This document shows, one piece after another, positions 24,230 through 32,184 of a DNA stretch of 35,405 nt. The notes beneath the pieces were generated by a model that had not been told where the DNA came from, searched no databases, and saw only the letters and a list, made by a program, of their open reading frames with translations. The position numbers were made by a program, and so were the translations under genes. This stretch comes from an uncultured Porphyromonadaceae bacterium (lineage in GTDB: Bacteria; Bacteroidota; Bacteroidia; Bacteroidales; Muribaculaceae), in assembly GCA_947178175.1 (NCBI GenBank), contig CAMWXI010000007.1:1-35405 (forward strand), written 5' to 3'. Every line of letters begins with the position of its first letter. The stretch's first letter is position 1.

Positions 24230-26263
24230 ATGGCAAAAGGAACTATTGGGGTTACAACAGAAAATATTTTCCCCGTCATAAAAAAATTTCTGTACAGCGA
24301 TCATGAAATCTTTCTCCGTGAACTCGTATCTAATGCTGTAGATGCCACCGGCAAACTGAAGACCCTGGCAGCTTTCGGTGAATTTAAAGGTGACCTCGGA
24401 GAAATGAATGTCTACGTCAAAGTTGACAAAGAAGCCGGAACTTTGACAGTCTCTGACCATGGTATCGGCATGGATGCCGAAGATATAAATAAATATATAA
24501 ATCAGATTGCATTCTCAGGTGCCGAAGAATTCCTGGCCAAATATAAGGATTCAGCCAATAACATCATCGGTCACTTCGGACTCGGATTCTATTCCGCCTT
24601 CATGGTTTCAAAAAAAGTGGTTATCCGCTCTCTTTCCTACAAGGAAGGTGCAAAAGCGGTTGAGTGGGAATGTGACGGTTCTCCTGAATATGAGATGCGT
24701 GATTGTGACAAGGCGGAACGCGGAACGGACATTATTCTCTATATTGACGATGACAACAAGGAATTCCTCGAACAGGCAAGAATTGATACGCTCCTGAAGA
24801 AATATTGTCGCTTTCTCCCCGTCCCCGTCATTTCCGGCAAAGTTAAAGAATGGAAAGACGGTGCATACGTGGATACAGACAAAGACCTCGTTGTCAATGC
24901 CACCGAACCTCTCTGGACCCGCAAACCATCAGACCTTACCGACGAGGACTACATAAAGTTCTATCATGAACTTGAACCGGGCCACGAAGACCCCATGTTC
25001 TGGATCCACCTTAATGTTGACTTCCCTTTCACACTTACCGGTATTCTTTATTTCCCGAAAATTCAGAATAATCTTGATATCAGAAAAGACAGAATTCAAC
25101 TTTATTGCAATCAGGTATATGTAACAGACCAGGTTGAAGGAGTTGTTCCGGAGTTCATGACTATCATGCAGGGCGTAATTGACTCTCCGGACATCCCCCT
25201 GAATGTGTCACGAAGCTATCTTCAGGCCGACAGAAGAGTTAAGCAGATTTCCGGCTACATCTCTAAAAAGGTGGGCGAGAAACTTAACAAAATGTTCACC
25301 GACAACCGCAAGGAATTTGAAGCGAAATGGGATGATATCCGTATCTTTATTGAATACGGAATGCTCTCAGACGAGAAATTCTTCGAACAGGCAAAAAAAT
25401 TCTTCCTCTTTAAGGACGTCAACGGTAAATATTACACGCTTAATGAATACAAAACTCTGATTGAAGCTTCTCAGACTGATAAAAACGGCACTGTAGTTTA
25501 TCTATATGCCACAGATCCGGAGGCACAGTACTCTTTCATTAAAGCTGCCGAAGACAAGGGATTTAATGTCCTCCTTCTTGATGGAGAATTGGATCAGCAC
25601 CTTATTTCCTTGCTTGAATCAAAATTAGAGAAAAGTCACTTCGTGCGTGTTGATTCCGACATCCCGGAACGTCTTATTGAAAAAGACGACAAGAAAAATG
25701 CCGACATTTCTCCTCTTCAGGCTGATATCCTGATCACCCTCTTCTCTTCCGAAATTCCAAAGATTGAAAACGCGAATTTCATAGTGGAATACCAGGCTCT
25801 GTCTCCTTCTTCCGCTCCGGCTTCCGTGGTGCAGAATGAATATATGCGACGAATGAAGAATATGGCTGCTTTCCAACCCGGCGCAGCGATGTTCGGAAAC
25901 CTTCCCGACAGCTATTCCTTAGTCGTCAACACTGATCAGCCGGCTGTAAAGAAAACAATTGACAGTGCAGTCTCCGCCCTTGAGGGTGAAGTAAAACCGC
26001 TACGTGAGGAGATTGAATCACTTAACAACAGGATCTCCGAAGCCGATAAAGCTGCCAAGGATAAAAATGAGTCAGCCGACACTTCAGAACTTCAGACAAA
26101 AGTCAACGAACTACGCACAAAGAAGGATGATTTAATCGCGAAATACGCAGCTTCACAACCTGTAGTGCGCCAGATTATTGATCTCGCATTACTTAGAAGC
26201 AACCTCCTCAAAGGAGCAGAACTCAACGACTTCATTTCCCGCTCTACAGCGCTTCTCAGCTAA
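24230..26263 (+). CDS. htpG: Hsp90 chaperone HtpG
   Basis: A 677-residue ATP-dependent chaperone that assists folding and remodelling of client proteins in the cytoplasm. The GHKL ATPase motifs are ELVSNAVDA (Asn35 for Mg-ATP), SDHGIGM and GHFGLGFYSAFMV. The middle domain contains the catalytic-loop-like segment PLNVSRSYLQADRRVKQI. The C-terminal dimerisation part has a charged Glu/Lys/Asp-rich helical stretch near residues 590-635. Length is larger than E. coli HtpG (624), as usual for Bacteroidetes. It appears to be monocistronic, with a possible sigma-54-type promoter upstream and a terminator shared with the convergent bcp gene. Confidence 0.97.
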   Translation: MAKGTIGVTTENIFPVIKKFLYSDHEIFLRELVSNAVDATGKLKTLAAFGEFKGDLGEMNVYVKVDKEAGTLTVSDHGIGMDAEDINKYINQIAFSGAEEFLAKYKDSANNIIGHFGLGFYSAFMVSKKVVIRSLSYKEGAKAVEWECDGSPEYEMRDCDKAERGTDIILYIDDDNKEFLEQARIDTLLKKYCRFLPVPVISGKVKEWKDGAYVDTDKDLVVNATEPLWTRKPSDLTDEDYIKFYHELEPGHEDPMFWIHLNVDFPFTLTGILYFPKIQNNLDIRKDRIQLYCNQVYVTDQVEGVVPEFMTIMQGVIDSPDIPLNVSRSYLQADRRVKQISGYISKKVGEKLNKMFTDNRKEFEAKWDDIRIFIEYGMLSDEKFFEQAKKFFLFKDVNGKYYTLNEYKTLIEASQTDKNGTVVYLYATDPEAQYSFIKAAEDKGFNVLLLDGELDQHLISLLESKLEKSHFVRVDSDIPERLIEKDDKKNADISPLQADILITLFSSEIPKIENANFIVEYQALSPSSAPASVVQNEYMRRMKNMAAFQPGAAMFGNLPDSYSLVVNTDQPAVKKTIDSAVSALEGEVKPLREEIESLNNRISEADKAAKDKNESADTSELQTKVNELRTKKDDLIAKYAASQPVVRQIIDLALLRSNLLKGAELNDFISRSTALLS

Positions 26264-26283
26264 AACATATTTTTTAACTCTAT

Positions 26284-26321
26284 AAAAAAACTCTCTGAGA
26301 ATTCATCTCGGAGAGTATTTT
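26284..26321. terminator. Bidirectional terminator between htpG and bcp
   Basis: The arms ACTCTCTGAG (26290-26299) and CTCGGAGAGT (26307-26316) match at 9 of 10 positions. The stem is flanked by a run of A on the left and ATTTTT on the right, so each strand has a U-tract after the hairpin. It serves the convergent htpG and COG0523/bcp units. Confidence 0.85.
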
Positions 26322-26370
26322 TATATTCCGTCAATGTAATCACATTTACGGTATGTTTAGTTTTCCGTTA

Positions 26371-26826
26371 TCATAAAGAGAGAATTTGTGATGCGTGGGT
26401 CTTTGTCTTAACCTCTTTTGGAGTTATGACTCGCTCTACCACTCCTTCCGGAGAGATGATAAATGTCGTGCGGTTAGTCCCCATATACTCACGTCCATAC
26501 AGCTTTTTCAATCCCCAGACCCCAAATTCCTCAACTAATTTATGGTCCGTATCTGTAATCAGGGGGAAAGGCAAATCATAGGATTTTATAAATTTCTTAT
26601 GCGATGCCGGCGGGTCAACACTGACTCCGATAACCTGATACCCTGCATCCTGAAGTTCTTTATAATTGTCACGTAAATTACACGCTTGAGCCGTACACCC
26701 TGAGGTATTATCCTTGGGATAGAAATATAATGCAATCTTTTTCCCCGGAAAGTCGCTGAGTTTCACTTCTTTTCCATCAGCATCAACCCCCAGAAGATTC
26801 TCAACCTTGTTTCCTGCTTTCTTCAT
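26371..26826 (-). CDS. bcp: Thiol peroxidase of the Bcp/PrxQ family
   Basis: A 151-residue peroxiredoxin that reduces hydrogen peroxide and organic peroxides using thioredoxin. The motif YFYPKDNTSGCTAQAC holds the peroxidatic Cys44 and, five residues on, the resolving Cys49, as in the atypical two-cysteine Bcp subgroup. The segments VIGVSVDPPASHKKFIKSYDLPFPLITD and TTFIISPEG complete the fold. Length fits the family. It starts 23 bases after the COG0523 GTPase and is probably cotranscribed with it. Confidence 0.96.
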   Translation of the reverse strand: MKKAGNKVENLLGVDADGKEVKLSDFPGKKIALYFYPKDNTSGCTAQACNLRDNYKELQDAGYQVIGVSVDPPASHKKFIKSYDLPFPLITDTDHKLVEEFGVWGLKKLYGREYMGTNRTTFIISPEGVVERVITPKEVKTKTHASQILSL

Positions 26827-26849
26827 AGTTTATTTCTATTTTTAATTAA

Positions 26850-28085
26850 TTACTTGGTCTTCACACTGTCGAGACAATCATCCAGCTTACGGCAGATCTC
26901 ACCTTTGTCAAGATTGCGACCGATAAATACAAGCTTTATCATTCTGTCTCCAATCTCCTCATCCCAATCACGACGCAATTGTGGCTCTCTTGCCAGAATC
27001 TCCTGTAATTCCTCTTCCGGAGCGGTTGCGAACCAATATCCTGCCTCTTTAATACTTTTTTGTCGGCCGGCCTGTTCAAACAGATATGACATATCAGGAT
27101 TAGCTGAGAAATACAAAACCCCTTTTGTCCTTATTATTTCTCCCGGCCAGTCTTTGGCAACGAACCGGTCAAATTTCTCCAGATTAAACGGAGCCCTGCG
27201 ATAATAGACAAATGTTCCAATCCCATACTCCTCAGCTTCCCCCTCATCATGATGATGTTCATGATGATGCTCATGCTCATGATGATGGTCATGCTCATGA
27301 TGATGGTCATGGTGGTGGTCATGGTGGTGAGCCTCCTCCTCTTCTTCTTCCGTCATCTCCCTTTCTATCTCCTTAACCCAGGTAGCGGATGTGGCAACCT
27401 TGCCAAAATTGAAGAGACCGGTATCCAATATCTTCTCAAGATCCACATCGGCATAATCCGTGTCTATAATTACGGTCCCGGGATTTATTACCTTGATAAT
27501 CTCACGAAGATGGTGTCTTTCCTCTTCTGAAACTTCGGAAGCTTTATTCAGAAGCACTATATTACAGAACTCAATCTGCTGCAGTATAAGATTTTCAATA
27601 TCTTCCTCATCTTTAATATCCTTGAGAGCATCGCCGGTAGCAAACTCATCCTTCATCCTGAGAGCGTCAACCACTGTGACTATACAGTCAAGTCGCGGTT
27701 TCTCTACAGAACCCTCCACCGGTCCCAACATCTGCTCCATCGCACAAATGGTCTGGGCTATAGGCTCCGGTTCACACACACCGCTTGCCTCGATTACGAT
27801 ATAATCAAACTTATGGGTGTCTATCAGCTCTGCTATCTGCTTTATCAAATCATTCTTAAGGGTGCAGCATATACATCCGTTCTGAAGCGCTACAAGATCA
27901 TCATCCTGACCAACAATTCCACCCTTCTGAATCAGGTCTGCATCAATATTGACCTCTCCTATATCATTAACTATCACTGCAAAACGAATACCCTTCCTGT
28001 TATTGAGAATATGATTCAGCAGTGTGGTCTTTCCACTCCCGAGATAACCGGTAAGAAGCAAAACCGGTATTTCATTACGTTCCAT
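26850..28085 (-). CDS. COG0523 (CobW/ZNG1-type) GTPase metallochaperone with His-rich loop
   Basis: A 411-residue G3E-family GTPase thought to insert or distribute metals, usually zinc. Visible are Walker A GYLGSGKT (13-20), the metal-binding CxCC motif GCICC (Cys71, Cys73, Cys74), VNDIGEVNID and the nucleotide-binding VLLNKASEV. An acidic run (TEEEEEEA) leads into residues 253-279, where 20 of 27 residues are His and the rest Asp or Glu. A CobW C-terminal domain follows (GTFVYYRRAPFNLEKF). The His-rich stretch is probably a metal sensor or store. No Zur-type box was recognised upstream. It is followed by bcp, which suggests a metal or redox stress role (inference). Confidence 0.93.
   Translation of the reverse strand: MERNEIPVLLLTGYLGSGKTTLLNHILNNRKGIRFAVIVNDIGEVNIDADLIQKGGIVGQDDDLVALQNGCICCTLKNDLIKQIAELIDTHKFDYIVIEASGVCEPEPIAQTICAMEQMLGPVEGSVEKPRLDCIVTVVDALRMKDEFATGDALKDIKDEEDIENLILQQIEFCNIVLLNKASEVSEEERHHLREIIKVINPGTVIIDTDYADVDLEKILDTGLFNFGKVATSATWVKEIEREMTEEEEEEAHHHDHHHDHHHEHDHHHEHEHHHEHHHDEGEAEEYGIGTFVYYRRAPFNLEKFDRFVAKDWPGEIIRTKGVLYFSANPDMSYLFEQAGRQKSIKEAGYWFATAPEEELQEILAREPQLRRDWDEEIGDRMIKLVFIGRNLDKGEICRKLDDCLDSVKTK
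27249..27329 (-). repeat. Low-complexity CAT/GAT repeat coding for the His-rich stretch
   Basis: The minus strand reads as runs of CAT/CAC broken by GAT, GAC or GAG codons, giving HHHD and HHHE units. Such in-frame repeats are prone to expansion or contraction, so the length of the His tract may vary between strains. Confidence 0.8.
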
Positions 28086-28100
28086 AGTTTAATATTTCTA

Positions 28101-28108
28101 CAAATTTA
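28101..28108 (-). promoter_or_regulatory. -7 box of the COG0523-bcp operon
   Basis: TAAATTTG on the minus strand is a full match to TAnnTTTG and lies 15 bases before the ATG at 28085. No TTTG was found at the expected -33 distance, so the promoter may be weak or activator-dependent. Confidence 0.45.
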
Positions 28109-28121
28109 CGAATTTTTTAAT

Positions 28122-28129
28122 TAATTTTG
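28122..28129 (+). promoter_or_regulatory. -7 box of the DUF5606 gene
   Basis: TAATTTTG on the plus strand matches TAnnTTTG. It is divergent from the COG0523 promoter and lies 89 bases before the chosen ATG at 28219. No -33 TTTG was recognised. Confidence 0.4.
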
Positions 28130-28218
28130 TGATTGGAATAATCCGCCATAATCTCCTGCTCCATTCATTTTGGTTTCCTCAACCCCTATGAATGAGACAG
28201 GGCAACAATTATATAACA

Positions 28219-28659
28219 ATGCTAAGAGAGATTTTGTCTATTACCGGGAAACCGGGCCTTTTTAAAATAGTTTCACATGGCAACCGTATGTTGCTCGTTG
28301 AAGAACTTATATCTCACAAACGCTTTCCGGCACATACCCGTGATAAGGTAGTTTCCTTAGGAGATATTGCCATGTATACCGATTCCGGAGACAAACCCCT
28401 CGGCGAAATTCTTGACCTCGTTTATGCCAACATGAACGGTGAGAAGATTGATGTCAAAGCACTCGTTAAAGAAGGGGGGCTGCGTCCCAAATTCCTTGAA
28501 ATCATCCCCGATTTCGATCAGGACCGTGTTTACGACAACGATATTAAGAAACTTTTCACATGGTATAATCTACTGATTGATGCCGGATTCACCAAATTTG
28601 CTGAAGAACCTGCAGCTGAAGAATCAGAAGAAAAACCGGAAGAAAAACTCGACAAATAA
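28219..28659 (+). CDS. DUF5606 family protein, unknown function
   Basis: A 146-residue cytoplasmic protein of a family seen in Bacteroidetes. The start MLREILSITGKPGLFKIVSHGNRMLLVEELI is typical of DUF5606, as is RDKVVSLGDIAMYTDSGDKPLGEIL. The second half is mostly helical and ends in a low-complexity Glu/Ala/Lys tail. No catalytic motif or membrane segment is seen. Two upstream ATG codons exist: an in-frame one at 28192, and one at 28188 that opens a 25-codon frame overlapping the gene start. ATG 28219 is chosen because family similarity begins there. It has its own terminator. Confidence 0.85.
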   Translation: MLREILSITGKPGLFKIVSHGNRMLLVEELISHKRFPAHTRDKVVSLGDIAMYTDSGDKPLGEILDLVYANMNGEKIDVKALVKEGGLRPKFLEIIPDFDQDRVYDNDIKKLFTWYNLLIDAGFTKFAEEPAAEESEEKPEEKLDK

Positions 28660-28685
28660 TAACTCTTTTATCTATACTACAATCT

Positions 28686-28730
28686 AAAGGGATGTGTTGC
28701 GATTCGCATTTTTTATACACATCCCTTTTT
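28686..28730 (+). terminator. Terminator of the DUF5606 gene
   Basis: The arms AAAGGGATGTGT (28686-28697) and ACACATCCCTTT (28717-28728) are fully complementary and are followed by TTT, overlapping a five-T run. It lies 26 bases after the stop and may also stop the convergent coaE transcript. Confidence 0.85.
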
Positions 28731-28780
28731 ACTTTGTATACAAGCTATTCAGTCCGGATTCAACGGAATGTAATTCTCTC

Positions 28781-29329
28781 TTACTGATTGATAATCTCAA
28801 CTACAGGCACTCCACTGTCAAGCACTCTATCTTCCTCAGCTTTCTGACTATCTATTCTTTCCCGGATTTCCCTCCCGCTTAGTCCGTTCCTTTTCTCTAC
28901 CCTTTTCACTCTTATATCCTCATCCGCTGTCACCAGCCAGGCACGTCCCACCAATCCTATCAATCCGCTCTCCGCCGGAATCGCACTCTCCACAAACAGA
29001 TTTTTTCTATCCTCCCCGAACCATCCCGTAAGGTCATCTCTTACCATTGCATGGACCCTTTGGTTAAGCCACTCCCTTTTCGCGGAGTCTCCAAAAATAT
29101 GAGCTGCTATAACATCCCGCTTTAACACCCCATCCTCGGTAACTACTCTTTCTTCGAAAAATGACTCCATATCTGAAAGTAGTTTCCGACTGCCAATCAT
29201 CAAAAGACGCGCCTTGTGGTCACAATCGTAAACTCCATAACCTCTGAGACGCATTATACGGCTCACCACACTTTTCCCTGATCCTATTCCTCCACAGATA
29301 CAGGTTAAATCCTCCTCTTCGTTTCTCAT
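28781..29329 (-). CDS. coaE: Dephospho-CoA kinase
   Basis: A 182-residue kinase that catalyses the last step of coenzyme A synthesis, phosphorylation of the ribose 3'-hydroxyl of dephospho-CoA by ATP. The P-loop is GGIGSGKS (residues 13-20), and YGVYDCDHKARLL supplies the substrate-binding Asp region of the family. Further family-like segments are VHAMVRDDLTGWF, the lid-region RVEKRNGLSGREIRERIDSQ and VPVVEIINQ at the C-terminus. Length is slightly below the usual 195-205. Its ATG overlaps the ybbR-like stop by four bases (ATGA), which implies coupled translation. Confidence 0.92.
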   Translation of the reverse strand: MRNEEEDLTCICGGIGSGKSVVSRIMRLRGYGVYDCDHKARLLMIGSRKLLSDMESFFEERVVTEDGVLKRDVIAAHIFGDSAKREWLNQRVHAMVRDDLTGWFGEDRKNLFVESAIPAESGLIGLVGRAWLVTADEDIRVKRVEKRNGLSGREIRERIDSQKAEEDRVLDSGVPVVEIINQ

Positions 29330-30300
29330 TCCCTCACTAAAGTATATTCTACCTCAGAATCCATTAATGACACATTGCAGACATATCCCGGCACATGGGC
29401 TATTCGCAGGGGAAGGTGACGTCCGGTTGCCATGTTCCTGTCATTATAATTCACCCGCACGTCTATCCGGGGAGTCTCATCGTTAAATTTACTCATCGGC
29501 ACATAATAAACCACTTTAACGCTCTGAGGGAAAAGCAACAAGTCATATCCTGCCGGAATATTCTCAGTCTGGATATTCACCATCTCTTCTTTCTTGACCA
29601 ATGGCTCGACGGGGATAGTCACTTTCACCTTTGACGGCACGATTCTGACCCCCTTGATAGGAATAAGCTTAGCCTGAACTTCAATGGTCTCCTCCATATT
29701 CCTCTTAATTATCGGTTCACAATAAACCTTGTTGATTGTGTCAAGTCCCCCTGTCCCATAGATGACAACCGATGCAGGATCGCATAGGACTTTTGCTCCG
29801 ACTGTCATACCGCTCTTAGCCTTCACATCAAGCTTTACATCTACAGGCACCCTCCTTCCGGGCAAACCGGTATAGACGAGTCTGAGAGAATCCAATGAAG
29901 AACCGGAGAAGACAGCATTTGCACCGAACGTATGTTTTAAGGCAGACTGAATGTCTCCCTTTGACACACGGAACACTCCATCCTGAGCATAGTCCTTGAA
30001 ATCCAGATTTATCACCGGGATTTGAAACAAAGAAGTGCGCATCAGGGTTGTTCCCCTGTCGCGCACTGTCACATGTATCTTCCCAGGAGGAACGTTGATG
30101 AATGTAACGGTGTCAGGCACATTTGTCACATTCAGACGCACCTCGAGATTTTCCTGCACATTATCGTTCATGGCAAGCACTACCCAGAAAAGAGCGGCAA
30201 GACCTATGAAACCAAGGAACGTGAAGAATTCTTTCGTCAATCTTATTCCCTTGAAGAACGAAACAATTCTTTCTGTCACCTCCCTTATCCGTGCATTCAT
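29326..30300 (-). CDS. YbbR-like domain membrane protein
   Basis: A 324-residue protein with a short cytoplasmic N-terminus and one membrane helix (about residues 25-45, FFTFLGFIGLAALFWVVLAM). An extracytoplasmic part follows with beta-rich YbbR-like repeats. Repeat-like features are VRLNVTNVPDTVTFINVPPGKIHVTVRDRG, then GRRVPVDVKLDVKAKSGMTV and VKVTIPVEPLV. YbbR (CdaR) in Firmicutes regulates the diadenylate cyclase CdaA, but no cdaA homologue is present here and Bacteroidetes proteins of this type are uncharacterised. It is placed between yajC and coaE in a cotranscribed minus-strand cluster. Confidence 0.85.
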   Translation of the reverse strand: MNARIREVTERIVSFFKGIRLTKEFFTFLGFIGLAALFWVVLAMNDNVQENLEVRLNVTNVPDTVTFINVPPGKIHVTVRDRGTTLMRTSLFQIPVINLDFKDYAQDGVFRVSKGDIQSALKHTFGANAVFSGSSLDSLRLVYTGLPGRRVPVDVKLDVKAKSGMTVGAKVLCDPASVVIYGTGGLDTINKVYCEPIIKRNMEETIEVQAKLIPIKGVRIVPSKVKVTIPVEPLVKKEEMVNIQTENIPAGYDLLLFPQSVKVVYYVPMSKFNDETPRIDVRVNYNDRNMATGRHLPLRIAHVPGYVCNVSLMDSEVEYTLVRE

Positions 30301-30309
30301 TACTCTCCT

Positions 30310-30642
30310 TTATTTCTTGTCTTCATCCTTGACCTTGTCTCCGGCGGGAGCCTGAGCCACAGGATAGATGCTGGCCTTGTCAACCTTGATTGTCACATTG
30401 GGGGCAATCTCTATGCTCATTACATCGTCCTTTATATCCTTGATCCGACCATGTATTCCACCGGCTGTCACGACCTTGCTCCCTCTCTCGAGAGCCTCAC
30501 GCGCTTTCTTGAGTTCCTTCTGCTTCTTTGACTGAGGACGAATCATGAAGAAGTAGAAAATTACAACCATTGCTACAATCATCAGGATGCCGGAGTATCC
30601 GCCACCACCTGCATTGGCTTGAAGAAGATTTGCTGTTAACAT
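30310..30642 (-). CDS. yajC: Preprotein translocase accessory subunit YajC
   Basis: A 110-residue small inner-membrane protein associated with the SecDF part of the Sec translocon. A single N-terminal helix (about 17-38, YSGILMIVAMVVIFYFFMI) is followed by the hallmark RPQSKKQKELKKAREALERGSKVVTAGGIHGRIKDI. The C-terminus ends in a charged Asp/Lys tail. The family and length match well. It lies between nusB (45 bases upstream) and the ybbR-like gene (nine bases downstream). Confidence 0.96.
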   Translation of the reverse strand: MLTANLLQANAGGGGYSGILMIVAMVVIFYFFMIRPQSKKQKELKKAREALERGSKVVTAGGIHGRIKDIKDDVMSIEIAPNVTIKVDKASIYPVAQAPAGDKVKDEDKK

Positions 30643-30687
30643 CTTTATTTATTTTTTATTTCGTTTTCTGTATCTATTTGAGGGAAT

Positions 30688-32082
30688 TTACTTCTGCAAC
30701 TTTCCCTCCTTCTTAAATCCGGCTATTATGGAAGCAAGAAGTCCATGCACAAATACTCCGCTTTTTGCCGAACTGTAACTTTTAGCAATCTCGATGTACT
30801 CATTGATGCTGACAGTTACCGGAATCTTGGGGAAATTGAGGATTTCGGCCATTGCTGTCATCACAATCACCACATCCATAAACGCCAACCGATCAGATTC
30901 CCAGATTCTACGGTCTACAGTGCTGTCTATTACGCCTCTGTAATACTCCTTATTCTTTATGACAAGGCTGAAAAGTTCAGCTCCGAACCGGGCATCCTCC
31001 TCATCCTTATATTTAGGCATCACGGCATCTGCCTGTCCGTCCTGGAATCTTCTGACTGTCTTCAATACGAATGTCCCGATAACATCAAGATCGTCATTCC
31101 AGAAAACCGACCGGTCTTCCAAAGTCTCAAGCAACGACGGACTTCTAAGCACTATATGTTTGATAACGTCCTTCCAGAATTCACAATCATTGGAGAAATC
31201 AGTGGCAGGGAAAGCCATATACTCTTTATAGACTTCTGACTGCATGATCTCATTAAGAAGACTCCTCACAAGTGTGTCGTCATCTCTCACCCAAGTCAAC
31301 TGATTGCTGTTGATATATCCTGCAAGCTCAGTGTTCTCCCGGAGAGCCTGTACAAACTCGTTCTCGACAAAGCGCATATTCGGATTGATATCCTCCTCCG
31401 TCTTGAGATACTTGCGCTGACTATCCTCTATCTGACGATTCCTCATATCGGTAATCAATATGGGAAGATACAGCAACATCATATAGAGTTCTCTCGCTTT
31501 TGAGAGACTCAGTTCCAAAGTCTTGAGTGCATCTGGTAAATTGTCGGCAGAAGCGAAGAAGGAGGTAAACGTATCGTTCAGCATCTCCCTGAACCGGTCA
31601 TATCCCCTGAGGGTATAGTTTGCCTGATTTCTTATTATTTGAAGCATAGACTCATCCTTCAGAATAATTAAATCCAATAGATCTTTCCACACATTGTCTT
31701 CAATCACACTTCCCCGTGTTTCAGACTTCAGAAATTTCTTATAAATACCACTCTCCTTAATCTTGTCGGCAAGTTCGTTCTCGATATTCTTGAAAGGAAA
31801 ATCTTCCGTGTTATATCGGGCTGCAAGAGACTTCAATTTCTCATCAACCCTCAGTCGTGAGATAAATCTTGTGGAATACAGCGGCATATCTCCCCCACGC
31901 TGCTTAATACGTTCTGACAGACGTATCATCAATAACAAGACATCGAGATATGTCGTATATGCAAAGCGTTTCTCTCGTGTCGGAGAGTCGGTCAATGACT
32001 GCAATGTAAACGGATTCTCCACCAACAAGTGGGAATATAATAACTGCACTACCTTGATGCGAATCAATACCCTATTAATCAT
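30688..32082 (-). CDS. nusB: Transcription antitermination factor NusB with large duplicated insertion
   Basis: A 464-residue protein whose C-terminal 110 residues are the helical NusB fold (WESDRLAFMDVVIVMTAMAEILNFPKIPVTVSINEYIEIAKSYSSAKSGVFVHGLLASI). NusB binds the boxA RNA with NusE to antagonise termination in rRNA operons. Bacterial NusB is usually about 140 residues, and from memory Bacteroides versions are about 300. Here two regions, about 40-176 and 196-346, look related: GIYKKFL (112-118) with EVYKEYM (283-289), VWKDLLDLIIL (131-141) with FWKDVIKHIVL (302-312), and TRFI (71-74) with MRFV (236-239). That suggests an internal duplication. It has its own promoter. Confidence 0.9.
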   Translation of the reverse strand: MINRVLIRIKVVQLLYSHLLVENPFTLQSLTDSPTREKRFAYTTYLDVLLLMIRLSERIKQRGGDMPLYSTRFISRLRVDEKLKSLAARYNTEDFPFKNIENELADKIKESGIYKKFLKSETRGSVIEDNVWKDLLDLIILKDESMLQIIRNQANYTLRGYDRFREMLNDTFTSFFASADNLPDALKTLELSLSKARELYMMLLYLPILITDMRNRQIEDSQRKYLKTEEDINPNMRFVENEFVQALRENTELAGYINSNQLTWVRDDDTLVRSLLNEIMQSEVYKEYMAFPATDFSNDCEFWKDVIKHIVLRSPSLLETLEDRSVFWNDDLDVIGTFVLKTVRRFQDGQADAVMPKYKDEEDARFGAELFSLVIKNKEYYRGVIDSTVDRRIWESDRLAFMDVVIVMTAMAEILNFPKIPVTVSINEYIEIAKSYSSAKSGVFVHGLLASIIAGFKKEGKLQK

Positions 32083-32152
32083 TTTCCTCTATCCTTTTAG
32101 GCCGGACTTCTTTCATTGTTCCATAGGTCCGCTCCTGCTTCTGATTTTTTTA

Positions 32153-32184
32153 CAAAATTAGCCTTTTTTCAGCATTACTCCAAA
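32153..32184 (-). promoter_or_regulatory. Promoter of nusB, -33 box inside the rlmB coding end
   Basis: On the minus strand TTTG (32181-32184) overlaps the last codons of rlmB and is followed after 20 bases by TAATTTTG (32153-32160), a complete consensus match. It would produce a transcript starting near 32148, with a 5' UTR of about 65 nt before nusB. AAGGATAGAGG precedes the ATG as a good ribosome site. Confidence 0.75.

Noticed and set aside
27249-27329. CRISPR-like or microsatellite array
   Set aside because: The repeats are codon-based His/Asp/Glu tracts inside a conserved GTPase gene, with no spacers.
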